A stretch of 64,000 bases of DNA from Paenibacillaceae bacterium. GTDB taxonomy: Bacteria; Bacillota; Clostridia; Lachnospirales; Lachnospiraceae. The translations under genes and the position numbers were made by a program. Numbering within the stretch: position 1 is the stretch's first letter; every line of letters starts with the position of its first letter. Under the pieces are notes generated by a model. It did no database searches, was not told the origin of the DNA, and saw only the letters and a program-made list of their open reading frames with translations. The stretch lies in the NCBI GenBank assembly GCA_015057715.1, contig SVDS01000009.1:1-64000 (forward strand). Direction: 5' to 3'. Positions 26,938 through 35,421 of this stretch are shown here, one piece after another.

Positions 26938-27558
26938 TTATATGTTGATGACAGAGTCTGCAAAAGCCATACGCTCTGTAATTGTCATCATGTTTACAAT
27001 CTTACCAACACCAATAGTGTCTTTCACAGAATAGTAATCCGCACACGTTCCGCAGATTTCAATCTGGGTACCAGCCTGTTCCAGTTCACGCAGATCAGCC
27101 AATGTATTGCACCCCTCCACTGTGAGGAGGACACCTGAATTAAAAAATAAGACAGCTTTTGGCGGAGTCTTTAACTGGGTGAGAGAAAACAAGAACCCTT
27201 TTATAAGTATTTTTCCCAGTTCTTCACTTCCCTGCCCCATAGAATCTTTGCTGATGACAACTACCAGTTCGCTTTCCTCCCTTATTACAGGAGTCTGCTC
27301 TCTGACAGATTGAATCTGAACCTGCTTCTGTTCCTGTACCGGAACCTTAATTGTAACCCGGTATCTGCCAGGTTCAATCTTTTCTTCCATGACGGAATAG
27401 CCGTTTCCTTCAGCCATATTTCTTAAATTCTCGCATGCAGGCTGATTATCTACCAGCACCTGTAATTCTCCGCCCTCTAAGGCGAGTTCCGCTGCTGCTT
27501 TCTTAGCCAGGACTACCGGAACCGGACAGGCCTTTCCCATCGCATCAATTATTTTCAT
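26938..27558 (-). CDS. yedF: Selenium metabolism protein YedF (TusA-like sulfurtransferase fusion)
   Basis: This protein of 206 residues has an N-terminal TusA/SirA-like domain with the catalytic CPxP motif (MKIIDAMGKACPVPVVLAKK) and a C-terminal DsrE-like domain holding a second conserved pair of Cys (EICGTCADYY). YedF accompanies SelD in genomes that use a labile selenium cofactor. AAGGAGATG lies upstream of the ATG at 27558; the frame open to 27600 is not used because it would overlap the upstream gene. The CPxP Cys codon is TGT, so no selenocysteine. Confidence 0.88.
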   Translation of the reverse strand: MKIIDAMGKACPVPVVLAKKAAAELALEGGELQVLVDNQPACENLRNMAEGNGYSVMEEKIEPGRYRVTIKVPVQEQKQVQIQSVREQTPVIREESELVVVISKDSMGQGSEELGKILIKGFLFSLTQLKTPPKAVLFFNSGVLLTVEGCNTLADLRELEQAGTQIEICGTCADYYSVKDTIGVGKIVNMMTITERMAFADSVINI

Positions 27559-27590
27559 ACCAGTCATCTCCTTGTATTCAAATTTATACA

Positions 27591-28697
27591 TTAACTGCAT
27601 ATATCCCGAAGAGCCTTTACGGCAGATTCCACTTCTTCCACGGTGTTCATATGTGAAAAGGAAAAACGTACTGCACCTTTGTCCCTTGTTCCCAGGGCTT
27701 CATGCATAAGCGGAGCACAATGAGCTCCCGCACGAACGCAGATACCATACTTTTCATTAAGCTCAAATGCCAATTCACTGCTTCCCATGTGGGCTGCATT
27801 GAGTGCCACCACCGGAGTGCGTGTGGTGCACTCCAAATCACCATAAACCTCAATAGAGGGTATTTTTCTTAACCCTTCCAGAAAACAATCTGTCAATTCC
27901 ATTGCCTGGTTTAAAAACAATTCTCTATTCCCGCCTACATACCGCACGCCTGCCAGAAGTCCTGCAATCCCGTGGCTGTTTTGAGTGCCGGCCTCCAGAC
28001 GCTCCGGCATTTCCTCCGGACCGGTTTTGGAATATGTATTGTTCCCGCTTCCACCTGTCAACATGGGAGTTATGGAAAATTCCGGTCTTACACATATGCC
28101 GCCTGTTCCCTGAGGACCATATAGGGATTTATGACCGCTGAAACAAAGTGCAGTTATGTTCATTGCTTTCATATCAATGGGCAACAGCCCGGCAGATTGG
28201 GAGGCATCTACAATAAAATAGATTCCTTTTCTCTTGCAAAGTTCTCCAACGGAGAAAATATCATAACTATTCCCAGTCACATTGGAAGCGTGGGTCATTA
28301 CAACCGCCCCGGTATCCGGCCGAATTGCTTCCTCCACCTGTTTTATATCCAGTCTTCCTTTTGTGTCCACTGGAACGATGGTATAATCTCCTGTCCGGTA
28401 AACCGGGCGAAGGACACTATTGTGTTCTGCCGCAGTCGTCACAATATGCTTGCCGACAGAGCCAATTACTTGATTCAGCGCCATGGTGGCATTTTGGCAG
28501 AATGCCACATCAACCTCATTCTCACCGCCGAAAAAACGGGCAATCTCCTGTCTTGCATTTGTTATACATCTGAGTCCGGCAAGGGAAGCGTTGTTCACTC
28601 CTCTTGATGGGTTACCCTGGGTAAGCATTGCGGTTGTAACCGCATCAATTACACATTGGGGTTTCGGCAATGAAGTAGCCGCGCTATCAAAATACAT
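27591..28697 (-). CDS. Class V aminotransferase/cysteine desulfurase (selenium-operon type)
   Basis: This 368-residue PLP enzyme should release sulfur or selenium from cysteine or selenocysteine. It opens with MYFDSAATSLPKP, has the PLP lysine in FSGHKSLYGPQGTGG (near residue 197) and the mobile-loop cysteine in RAGAHCAPLMHEALGT (near residue 330). Short spacing to yedF and selD matches the desulfurase subfamily known next to orphan selD genes, so selenide supply to SelD is the likely task. The ATG at 28697 has AAAGGA upstream. Confidence 0.88.
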   Translation of the reverse strand: MYFDSAATSLPKPQCVIDAVTTAMLTQGNPSRGVNNASLAGLRCITNARQEIARFFGGENEVDVAFCQNATMALNQVIGSVGKHIVTTAAEHNSVLRPVYRTGDYTIVPVDTKGRLDIKQVEEAIRPDTGAVVMTHASNVTGNSYDIFSVGELCKRKGIYFIVDASQSAGLLPIDMKAMNITALCFSGHKSLYGPQGTGGICVRPEFSITPMLTGGSGNNTYSKTGPEEMPERLEAGTQNSHGIAGLLAGVRYVGGNRELFLNQAMELTDCFLEGLRKIPSIEVYGDLECTTRTPVVALNAAHMGSSELAFELNEKYGICVRAGAHCAPLMHEALGTRDKGAVRFSFSHMNTVEEVESAVKALRDICS

Positions 28698-28741
28698 ATA
28701 AAATCCTTTCTGGCACCAGTTAAATACTGGTATCACCATTG

Positions 28742-29644
28742 TTATTCCTTATAGTAATTAAGAAGGTATGCCTGAAACAATTTCTGAACAGGCTGTAAAA
28801 TCATTTCTTTTTTTGACAGCAGATAAAAGTTCCGTTTAATAACAAAATCATTTAATTCAATGGTTTTTATTAATCCCATTTGTGTATACATGGCTGAAGA
28901 TGCCCGGGATACAAATGAAATACCGGCTCCGCTGGATACAGCCTGTAAAACGCTGTGAGTGTTGTTAAAGCAGCAGACCGTATTTAAATGTTCCAGAGTC
29001 AGATTGAGATGAAGAAGGAAATTCTCCAGTTCCTTCTTTGTCCCGGATCCATCTTCCCTCATAATAAAGGGCTGGGTCCGAAGGAGCCTGATTAACATTT
29101 CTGGTGACATATTCTGTGGAGTTGAATAACTGGCAGGAACTGCAAGTACCAGCGAATCATGATAAAATGGTACCTGAACAAACTTGTTTCCAGATAGTCT
29201 TGTACCTGTAATACCAAAATCATAAATGCAGTTAGAAAGCATCTTCCCTACCTGCTCGCTGTCACTTTGCCGGACCTTGAACAGGATATCAGGATAGCTT
29301 TTCTGAAATACGGCTATCAGTGAAGGCAGTAAATACTGTGCCGGAACACTGGATGCCAATAACGATATTTCCCCTCTGATACTGCTGCCTCCCTGTGCGA
29401 CAGAATGAATGGCCTCATCACGCAGCGCCAGCATATTTTGAGCATATACGAAAAAATCCAGCCCGCTTTTAGTCGGATAAACTTCCTTTGTGGAACGTAT
29501 TAACAGCTGCGTGCCTAATTCCTTTTCCAAAGCATTAATATGGGAACTAATCGTAGGCTGAGATAGATAAATTGTATCAGCCGCTTTTGAAAAACTATTC
29601 AACTTAGCCACATAAACAAATGCTTCCAGTTGTTTTAAATCCAT
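28742..29644 (-). CDS. LysR family transcriptional regulator in the selenium operon
   Basis: This regulator of 300 residues has an N-terminal winged HTH (LEAFVYVAKLNSFSKAADTI then LSQPTISSHINALEKELG) and a periplasmic-binding-like effector domain. It lies between selD and the desulfurase gene on the same strand, which is unusual for LysR proteins, commonly divergent from their targets. It may sense a sulfur or selenium metabolite. The ATG at 29644 has AAAGG upstream; the frame open to 29662 gives a short extra tail. Confidence 0.87.
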   Translation of the reverse strand: MDLKQLEAFVYVAKLNSFSKAADTIYLSQPTISSHINALEKELGTQLLIRSTKEVYPTKSGLDFFVYAQNMLALRDEAIHSVAQGGSSIRGEISLLASSVPAQYLLPSLIAVFQKSYPDILFKVRQSDSEQVGKMLSNCIYDFGITGTRLSGNKFVQVPFYHDSLVLAVPASYSTPQNMSPEMLIRLLRTQPFIMREDGSGTKKELENFLLHLNLTLEHLNTVCCFNNTHSVLQAVSSGAGISFVSRASSAMYTQMGLIKTIELNDFVIKRNFYLLSKKEMILQPVQKLFQAYLLNYYKE

Positions 29645-29668
29645 AGTGACACAACCTTTCAACCATGA

Positions 29669-30700
29669 TTATCCTAAGATAATCAAGTTCTTATCCTGAC
29701 GTGGAATTACAGTGGCAACCTTAGAGCTTACTATATTTAAATCAGCCAAATCCTTTAATAATCCTTCCGTGTCCCGGGGATCTACACTAAGCAGCAAACC
29801 TCCGGAAGTCTGAGGATCAAATAATATTTCCTGCATCGGCTGAGGAACCTGTTCAAACCGCAGTTTATCCTGCAAAAACTTCCGGTTTTTCTTACCTCCG
29901 CCTGTAATTAAATATTCCTCTGCCAAGCGGTACGCTTCTTTAATGTAAGGAATTTCTGAGCATACTACCTGAATGGAATATTCATCTGTAACCATTTCGT
30001 TTAAATGTCCTAAAAAACCAAATCCAGTCACATCCGTACAAGCGTGCAACTCATATTTTCTGCCTGCTTCTGCTGCATATTTATTTAATGTCTGCATGCT
30101 GTTAACCGCCTGCTCATAGCTTTCCAGAGAGGCTTCTCCGGCTTTATAGGAAGATGTTACAAGTCCCACTCCCAGGGGCTTGGTAAGTATGATATCATCA
30201 CCCATACAACAGGAATTGTTTCTCATAATCTTCTGTGGATGGACAATTCCAGTCACCGAAAGACCATATTTTGGTTCCTTATCCGTAATGGAATGGCCTC
30301 CGCTAAGAACCCCTCCTGCTTCTTTTACCTTTTCGGCTCCTCCCCTGAGTATCTCACCTAATATAGCCGGGTCTTCATCCTCAGGAAAGCAGACAATATT
30401 AAGTGCAACTTTAACTTCTCCCCCCATTGCGTAAATATCACTTAATGCATTTGCTGCCGCAATTTTTCCAAATAAATAAGGATCCTCCACCATAGGAGGG
30501 AAAAAATCAAGGGTTTGAATAATCGCCAGATCATCCCTCAGGCGATATACTGCCCCATCATCAGAAGTATCAAATCCCACAATAAGATTCTGGTCGTCAA
30601 AAAGAGGGATGTTTAATAACGCTTCTTTTAACATGCCCTGAGGCAGTTTAGCAATACAGCCACCACAAGAGGTAAACTTATTAATCTTACGTATGTCCAT
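29669..30700 (-). CDS. selD: Selenide, water dikinase (selenophosphate synthetase) SelD
   Basis: This 343-residue enzyme makes selenophosphate from selenide and ATP. The N-terminal active site reads TSCGGCIAKLPQG: the catalytic residue is Cys (TGT), not selenocysteine. The AIRS-type core contains DFFPPMVEDPYLFGKIAAANALSD-like sequence, GGHSITDKEP and TDVTGFGFLGH. AAGGAG precedes the ATG. It is the first gene of the operon. No selA, selB or selC is in the window, so the selenophosphate may feed a labile Se cofactor or tRNA selenouridine instead of selenoproteins. Confidence 0.93.
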   Translation of the reverse strand: MDIRKINKFTSCGGCIAKLPQGMLKEALLNIPLFDDQNLIVGFDTSDDGAVYRLRDDLAIIQTLDFFPPMVEDPYLFGKIAAANALSDIYAMGGEVKVALNIVCFPEDEDPAILGEILRGGAEKVKEAGGVLSGGHSITDKEPKYGLSVTGIVHPQKIMRNNSCCMGDDIILTKPLGVGLVTSSYKAGEASLESYEQAVNSMQTLNKYAAEAGRKYELHACTDVTGFGFLGHLNEMVTDEYSIQVVCSEIPYIKEAYRLAEEYLITGGGKKNRKFLQDKLRFEQVPQPMQEILFDPQTSGGLLLSVDPRDTEGLLKDLADLNIVSSKVATVIPRQDKNLIILG

Positions 30701-30725
30701 AACTTCTCCTTAAACCAGTCAGTAT

Positions 30726-30781
30726 TGTAGATTGTCTACAATCTACATTTAAATCATAATGGAAAATTAGTCATTTTACAA
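30726..30781 (-). promoter_or_regulatory. selD promoter with 22-bp palindromic operator
   Basis: On the minus strand TTGTAA (30776-30781), 17-base spacer, TATGAT (30753-30758). Directly downstream, across the expected start of transcription, lies a perfect inverted repeat of 10-bp arms with a 2-bp centre (TGTAGATTGT/ACAATCTACA, 30726-30747). The core TTGTnnACAA resembles GntR-type operators. Its position implies repression. Confidence 0.7.
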
Positions 30782-30900
30782 GAAAATATTGGTTATATTG
30801 TCGTTTGTATTTATTAATTTTATCTATAAAGCAACCATATTTAAATAAATATATATCCACTTTTCATAATAACCATAAAAATCAATTATAAATACAAACA

Positions 30901-30938
30901 AAAAATGCACATTTACCCGAAAGTAACTGTGCATTTTA
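30901..30938 (-). terminator. Intrinsic terminator of the ABC/double-cubane operon
   Basis: AAAATGCACA and TGTGCATTTT arms, extended by TTAC/GTAA, give a long stem; on the minus strand it is followed by TTTTTTGTTT. It lies 23 bp past the activase gene and separates it from the selD promoter. Confidence 0.88.
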
Positions 30939-30960
30939 ACTTAACCTCTTATTATAATAC

Positions 30961-31716
30961 TTATGCTTTTAATGCTGCTCCAATGGCTCCTGCATAGCGG
31001 GAGAATTGAGAAACATTTACGGGACATCCGGTTTGCAATTCCAGTTCTTTACGGATTCCTTCCATTTGTGCCAGACCTCCTGTTAAAAGAATGGGAGACT
31101 CAGTCCCCACTCTTCCTGCCAGTGCCATTACTTTTGTCACCACAGACTGAATAATTCCGCCGGCGATTTCCTCACGGGTTTTCCCTGCTGCCAGCAAGGA
31201 TACGATTTCTGAATCGGCAAAAACTGCACACATACTACTTAGAGAACAGCGTTTTCCTTCGGTTAACAGCTTTTGAAAATCAGACAAATCAAGCCCCATG
31301 CGGTGAGCAGACATCTCAAGAAATCTCCCTGTCCCGGCGGCACATTTATCATTCATCTGAAAGGACAGCACCTTACCGTTTTCCACTGAAATCACCTTGG
31401 AGTCCTGGCCTCCAATATCAATAATTGTGCGAACTCCTTTAAGAAGGTAATCTGCTCCTGATGCATGGCAGGTAATCTCTGTTATTTTTTTATGGGCGAA
31501 GTCAATACCCACTCTTCCGTATCCAGTTGCTGCCACACGTATCTCATGCTCTGCTGTTTCTGTCTGTTCCAGAAGCTCCTCAAAGACGGTTCTGGCAGTT
31601 TCTTTTGGATTCCAGCCTGTGGGCTTTACGCAGACAGCAGCAATGGAATCTTCTTTTAACAGGACTCCCTTGCAGGCGGCTGATCCACAGTCAATTCCTA
31701 CAGTTATCTGTTTCAT
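30961..31716 (-). CDS. 2-hydroxyacyl-CoA dehydratase activase-type ATPase (double-cubane protein reductase)
   Basis: This 251-residue ASKHA-fold ATPase transfers a low-potential electron at the cost of ATP. It has the phosphate loops GIDCGSAACKGVLL and IDIGGQDSKVI, and the two cysteines that bridge a [4Fe-4S] cluster between subunits, in NDKCAAGTGRF and SSMCAVFADSE. It is encoded 3 bp after the dehydratase-like protein, its expected electron acceptor. Only one acceptor gene is present, as in double-cubane cluster protein systems and YjiL/YjiM, not two (HgdAB) as in dehydratases. Confidence 0.9.
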   Translation of the reverse strand: MKQITVGIDCGSAACKGVLLKEDSIAAVCVKPTGWNPKETARTVFEELLEQTETAEHEIRVAATGYGRVGIDFAHKKITEITCHASGADYLLKGVRTIIDIGGQDSKVISVENGKVLSFQMNDKCAAGTGRFLEMSAHRMGLDLSDFQKLLTEGKRCSLSSMCAVFADSEIVSLLAAGKTREEIAGGIIQSVVTKVMALAGRVGTESPILLTGGLAQMEGIRKELELQTGCPVNVSQFSRYAGAIGAALKA

Positions 31717-31719
31717 TGT

Positions 31720-32877
31720 TTACAGCATCTCCACAAATGCACCGGCTCTTGTTGAAAGCTGTCCGATATCTGCTGTTCCATAATCTGTTTCTAACTGCAG
31801 GTAAGGGATGTTTCTCTCTTCTAAAAATGTCTTTACTGTACGAGACTCTACCGCATATGTATGACACGCCTGCAGAGTCATTTCCACTACTCCATCCACT
31901 TTGAACTGTTCACACAGCCTTCCTAACAGTTCAAACCGGTTGGGATTGGGTGTCATGATGGAGCAGCCAATCTGCAGGTAGTGCTCTGCTATGTTGGTGA
32001 TTGGATCTCCTTCCTCTAAACACTGCCGATCCATCTGCTTGGCCCCGGTACAGTTTTCATAAGCAACTACTACACCGCCAGCCTCTTCAATCACCTTAAC
32101 CACCTTCTCCGTTACTCCACCCATGGGGCAGCCGGTGATGAGAATCCGGGGGGCATCTATGGATACCGGTCGTTCTCCTGCTTCATAGCCTGACTTTATT
32201 TGATTGATTGCATTCTGGATTTCTTCTGTTTTTTCCTTCCAGTCAAATTTAAACTGGGAACCAAATAAAATCTGAAGCTGGCGCAGGCCCGTAATGGGAG
32301 GAGGACACAAGGTGCTTAATTCATACAGCTCTTTTAAAAGTCTCCGCTCTTCGTTGCGTTTATAAATGGCATCTCTTAGCATATCATCGGTAATTGTCAC
32401 GCCAAAGTCTTTTTCTACCCGCTCTTTTAAGCGGACTATTTCTGACCGCCAAAGTGCCTTTGATTCCGGAGTAAACTGATTGCGGGGAAGCTGTAAAATA
32501 TGTAAGTTTTTCTTCTTCGCAAGCAGTTCATACATCTTTACCTTGCCGTCACAGGTGGTTTCTCCAACCACCAGATCTGCAAAATACATATATGGACACT
32601 TATCCGTAACTGCAAAACCATAGCTTGATTTAATGAGTGGACATAAATTACCTGGCAGATCTTTTTCCGCATCAGGAATTGTCTCATCACTGGTGGAACA
32701 AAGGCTTACAGAAACCAGTCCGGCTGCCATGAATATCTCAAGAGGTGTGTAAGTGCAAAACTGTCCCACTACTCCCTTGCCTGAATCTTTAATTTTCTTT
32801 ACTGCAAGAAACCCGTTTTTTCTGGCCTCGGCAAAACTGTCAAATACCTGAGGCAGTTCCTTTTTCATCTCGATCAT
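31720..32877 (-). CDS. 2-hydroxyacyl-CoA dehydratase family protein, putative double-cubane cluster protein
   Basis: This 385-residue protein resembles HgdB/YjiM. Likely cluster ligands are Cys41 (GQFCTYTP), Cys79 (GNLCPL), Cys109 (GETTCDGK) in the N-terminal half and cysteines in ITGCPMGG, YENCTG and QACHTYAVES in the C-terminal half. The last motifs are typical of single-subunit double-cubane proteins, one of which, from Carboxydothermus, reduces small molecules such as acetylene with ATP. The natural substrate is unknown. Co-transcription with an amino-acid-type importer suggests that the substrate is imported. AAAGGAG precedes the ATG. Confidence 0.85.
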   Translation of the reverse strand: MIEMKKELPQVFDSFAEARKNGFLAVKKIKDSGKGVVGQFCTYTPLEIFMAAGLVSVSLCSTSDETIPDAEKDLPGNLCPLIKSSYGFAVTDKCPYMYFADLVVGETTCDGKVKMYELLAKKKNLHILQLPRNQFTPESKALWRSEIVRLKERVEKDFGVTITDDMLRDAIYKRNEERRLLKELYELSTLCPPPITGLRQLQILFGSQFKFDWKEKTEEIQNAINQIKSGYEAGERPVSIDAPRILITGCPMGGVTEKVVKVIEEAGGVVVAYENCTGAKQMDRQCLEEGDPITNIAEHYLQIGCSIMTPNPNRFELLGRLCEQFKVDGVVEMTLQACHTYAVESRTVKTFLEERNIPYLQLETDYGTADIGQLSTRAGAFVEML

Positions 32878-32893
32878 TGTAAGACTCCTTTCT

Positions 32894-33631
32894 TTATTTC
32901 AGATTGTAATCCAGAAAACGTTTCACTCTCTCATCTTCCGGATTATCCAGTATCTCCTCTGGTGTCCCATCCGCAATTATGGAACCCTCTGCCATAAACA
33001 AGATTCTGGTGGCTATCCTTCGTGCAAACATAACCTCATGAGTAACAAGAATCATGGTAGCGCCGTCTTCTGCTACTTTCGAAATGGTATTTAACACCTC
33101 TCCTACCAGCTCAGGGTCCAGCGCTGAGGTAGGTTCATCTAGTAATAACACCTCTGGATTAAGAGCCAGCGCTCTGGCTATGCCTACCCTCTGCTGCTGG
33201 CCCCCGGAAAGCTTGGAGGGAAAAAAATCCTTCCGCTCCAGCATACCAACCTTATCTAACAGCCTTAAACTAATTTCCTGAGCTTCCTTTTTACTTTTTC
33301 CCTTCACGGTTATCAAGGCTTCCATAATATTTTCAATGGCTGTTTTATTTTTAAATAAATTATAATTCTGAAAAACCATGGCAGAATGACTTCTCAGCTC
33401 CATAATCTCTTTTTTAGAGTGTTTCTTTGCATCAATCCCATGACTGCCAATGCGAATGATTCCTTTGGTTGGCTTCGTTAAATAATTCAGGCACCGAAGC
33501 AATGTTGATTTTCCGGTTCCTGAAGAACCAAGTATTGCTACAATCTCACCTTTTTCAATGGATATATTAATATCTTTTAAAATATCTGTCTCTCCGTCAA
33601 ACGACTTCCATAAATGACTTATTTCAATCAT
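32894..33631 (-). CDS. Amino acid ABC transporter ATP-binding protein
   Basis: This 245-residue ATPase is of the polar amino acid (GlnQ/TcyC) type, with Walker A GSSGTGKST (about residues 34-42), signature LSGGQQQRVGIARAL, Walker B VLLLDEPTSALD and LVTHE. It energises the permease and binding protein encoded upstream on the same strand. It lies 16 bp before the double-cubane gene. Confidence 0.92.
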   Translation of the reverse strand: MIEISHLWKSFDGETDILKDINISIEKGEIVAILGSSGTGKSTLLRCLNYLTKPTKGIIRIGSHGIDAKKHSKKEIMELRSHSAMVFQNYNLFKNKTAIENIMEALITVKGKSKKEAQEISLRLLDKVGMLERKDFFPSKLSGGQQQRVGIARALALNPEVLLLDEPTSALDPELVGEVLNTISKVAEDGATMILVTHEVMFARRIATRILFMAEGSIIADGTPEEILDNPEDERVKRFLDYNLK

Positions 33632-33652
33632 TTTCAGTACCTTTCCATGTGC

Positions 33653-34501
33653 TTATTCGTGTATCATTTTGGTCATATCGGAATACATCCATTTAGTAAC
33701 AATTTTTGAAGTGGTTCCATCCTCCATCATTTTATCAAGGACCTGGTTTACTTCCTCACAAAGTTCCTTTCCTTTGTCATTTTTCTGAAAATAATAGGCA
33801 ACGTTATTGGCTAACAGTCTGTTCTCCAGAATATGAAACTTCATGTTCTGAGTCTTTTCATATTTATGTACCAGGCTGTCTGTGGTAGCCATGGCATCGA
33901 TCCGCTTTAAATGCAGATCCTGATATCCTGTATCACTGGTTTCATAAACCACTACATTCCAACCATATGTATCTGCCATTTTTTCCACAGACACCTGGGA
34001 GGCCTGCCCCTGTGTCACTCCAATGGTGACGTCTTTCAATGCTTCAAAGGTGTTGATATCCGACTTATCTTCGTTGACTATCACACACTGGGCATCACCA
34101 TAATAGGGATGAGACGTGGTATACTTGTCCATTCTGGCTTTTGTAGTTGCAAAACAATTTGCTGCTACGTCTACGCGTCCGGCATCCAGCTCGCCAAATA
34201 GAGAGGAAAATTCTGTCTGCTTAACTTCAATATCCCACCCCGTACGTTTTCCAATCTCACTCCACATCTCTGCATCAATGCCGGTCCAGTCTTTTCCATC
34301 ACTGCTCAGCAGACTGTAAGGCTCTCCTGTGCCTCCGGTAGCAATAATAACTTTACGCTTCCCTGCAGCCTCTGTGGCTTCTGATTTTACGCTTTCTTCT
34401 GCTGTTTTCTTTCCATCTGCTGCTTTGGAAACAGCCTGACTGGTGCAACCAGAAAGGGTCACTGCCAAAGCAGTGAAGAGAATCGGTAACATTTTTTTCA
34501 T
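33653..34501 (-). CDS. Amino acid-type substrate-binding lipoprotein (SBP family 3)
   Basis: This lipoprotein of about 283 residues begins with a short signal peptide and lipobox (VTLSGC, Cys19), a charged linker and the SBP_bac_3 domain (GTGEPYSLLSSDGKDWTGID, later FGELDAGRVDVAANCFATT). It binds a small polar compound outside the cell. The ATG at 34501 is favoured: GGAGG lies eight bases upstream, but only about two bases from the ATG at 34507. The frame open to 34549 overlaps the permease gene. Ligand identity is unknown; relatives bind cystine, glutamine or arginine. Confidence 0.88.
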   Translation of the reverse strand: MKKMLPILFTALAVTLSGCTSQAVSKAADGKKTAEESVKSEATEAAGKRKVIIATGGTGEPYSLLSSDGKDWTGIDAEMWSEIGKRTGWDIEVKQTEFSSLFGELDAGRVDVAANCFATTKARMDKYTTSHPYYGDAQCVIVNEDKSDINTFEALKDVTIGVTQGQASQVSVEKMADTYGWNVVVYETSDTGYQDLHLKRIDAMATTDSLVHKYEKTQNMKFHILENRLLANNVAYYFQKNDKGKELCEEVNQVLDKMMEDGTTSKIVTKWMYSDMTKMIHE

Positions 34502-34530
34502 TTTCATTTCCTCCCAATTTAAATTCGTCA

Positions 34531-35193
34531 TTAGTACATTTCCATACATTTTCTATCCATAATCTTATGAAGATGAGAAAATCCCAACACTAAAAGCCAG
34601 TAAATAATCATAACTGCCAGATAAATTTCAAAGTAACGAAAGGACTGCGCGCCCTCGCTCTTGGCCTGTCCCATAATATCTCTGACACCAAGCATGAAAG
34701 CAAGAGACGTGGCTTTTAAAAGATTAATCAAATCATTAAACAGGGCCGGAAGTGAAACACGAAACGCCTGAGGCAGGACGATTCTTCTGATTGTCTGAAG
34801 CTCTGACATCCCCATCATGGCGGCAGCTTCCTTTTGCCCTGAATCAACCGAAAGAAGGGCTCCCCGAATGCTTTCCGACATAAAAGCACCTGTATTTAAG
34901 CTTAAAACCAATGCCACTGCCGTCAGCGGCTTCATGTTCAGAACAATTTCACTGACCCGCGCCAGCCCATAGTAGAAAAAATATAACTGAGCCACCAGAG
35001 GAGTACCTCTTAAGATGGACAAATAAAAACGGGTAATGGGATATAAGATCCTGATCTTGTAATATGCAATCACTGCAATTGTAACTCCAATAATGATGGA
35101 AAAAACAGCAGCCGTCAGGGTCAGCAAAAGCGTCACCTGTAATTTTGATGCTATAATTGGAAATACGCTAAAGAAATAAGATAAGTCAAACAA
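34531..35193 (-). CDS. Amino acid ABC transporter permease
   Basis: This permease of about 220 residues has five likely membrane helices and the HisM/GlnP-type loop ESIRGALLSVDSGQKEAAAMMG. It is the first gene of the operon permease, binding protein, ATPase, double-cubane protein, activase. AAGGAG is eight bases from a TTG at 35193, which I prefer over the GTG at 35202 that falls inside the ribosome binding site. Confidence 0.88.
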   Translation of the reverse strand: MFDLSYFFSVFPIIASKLQVTLLLTLTAAVFSIIIGVTIAVIAYYKIRILYPITRFYLSILRGTPLVAQLYFFYYGLARVSEIVLNMKPLTAVALVLSLNTGAFMSESIRGALLSVDSGQKEAAAMMGMSELQTIRRIVLPQAFRVSLPALFNDLINLLKATSLAFMLGVRDIMGQAKSEGAQSFRYFEIYLAVMIIYWLLVLGFSHLHKIMDRKCMEMY

Positions 35194-35230
35194 ATTTTGC
35201 ACTCCTTAATCTTTCATTTTATATAGCACA

Positions 35231-35259
35231 ATTATAGCATTACGCCATATACGAAACAA
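35231..35259 (-). promoter_or_regulatory. Promoter of the ABC/double-cubane operon
   Basis: TTGTTT (35254-35259), 17-base spacer, TATAAT (35231-35236) preceded by TG on the minus strand: an extended -10 promoter about 30 bp before the permease start. Confidence 0.75.
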
Positions 35260-35351
35260 ATTCAAAATATATATTAATCTTTCTCCTATCTATACGTAAT
35301 ACCAATATATAAAAATCACAATGTCACCAATAACCCTTTATAGGGGTAATC

Positions 35352-35384
35352 AAAAACCACCGACAAGGTAAGCCGGTGGTCTTT
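35352..35384 (-). terminator. Intrinsic terminator of the citrate lyase operon
   Basis: ACCACCG/CGGTGGT stem with an 11-nt loop, followed on the minus strand by TTTTTGATT, 38 bp after citC. Confidence 0.82.
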
Positions 35385-35421
35385 GATTAATGTGATCCTT
35401 TTACTGTAATTGCCTCTATAC

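Noticed and set aside
28131-28607. 158-codon plus-strand ORF
   Set aside because: It is antisense to the cysteine desulfurase gene, which has clear catalytic motifs.
30600-30700. Selenocysteine at the SelD active site
   Set aside because: The codons in TSCGGC are TGT and TGT; there is no in-frame TGA.
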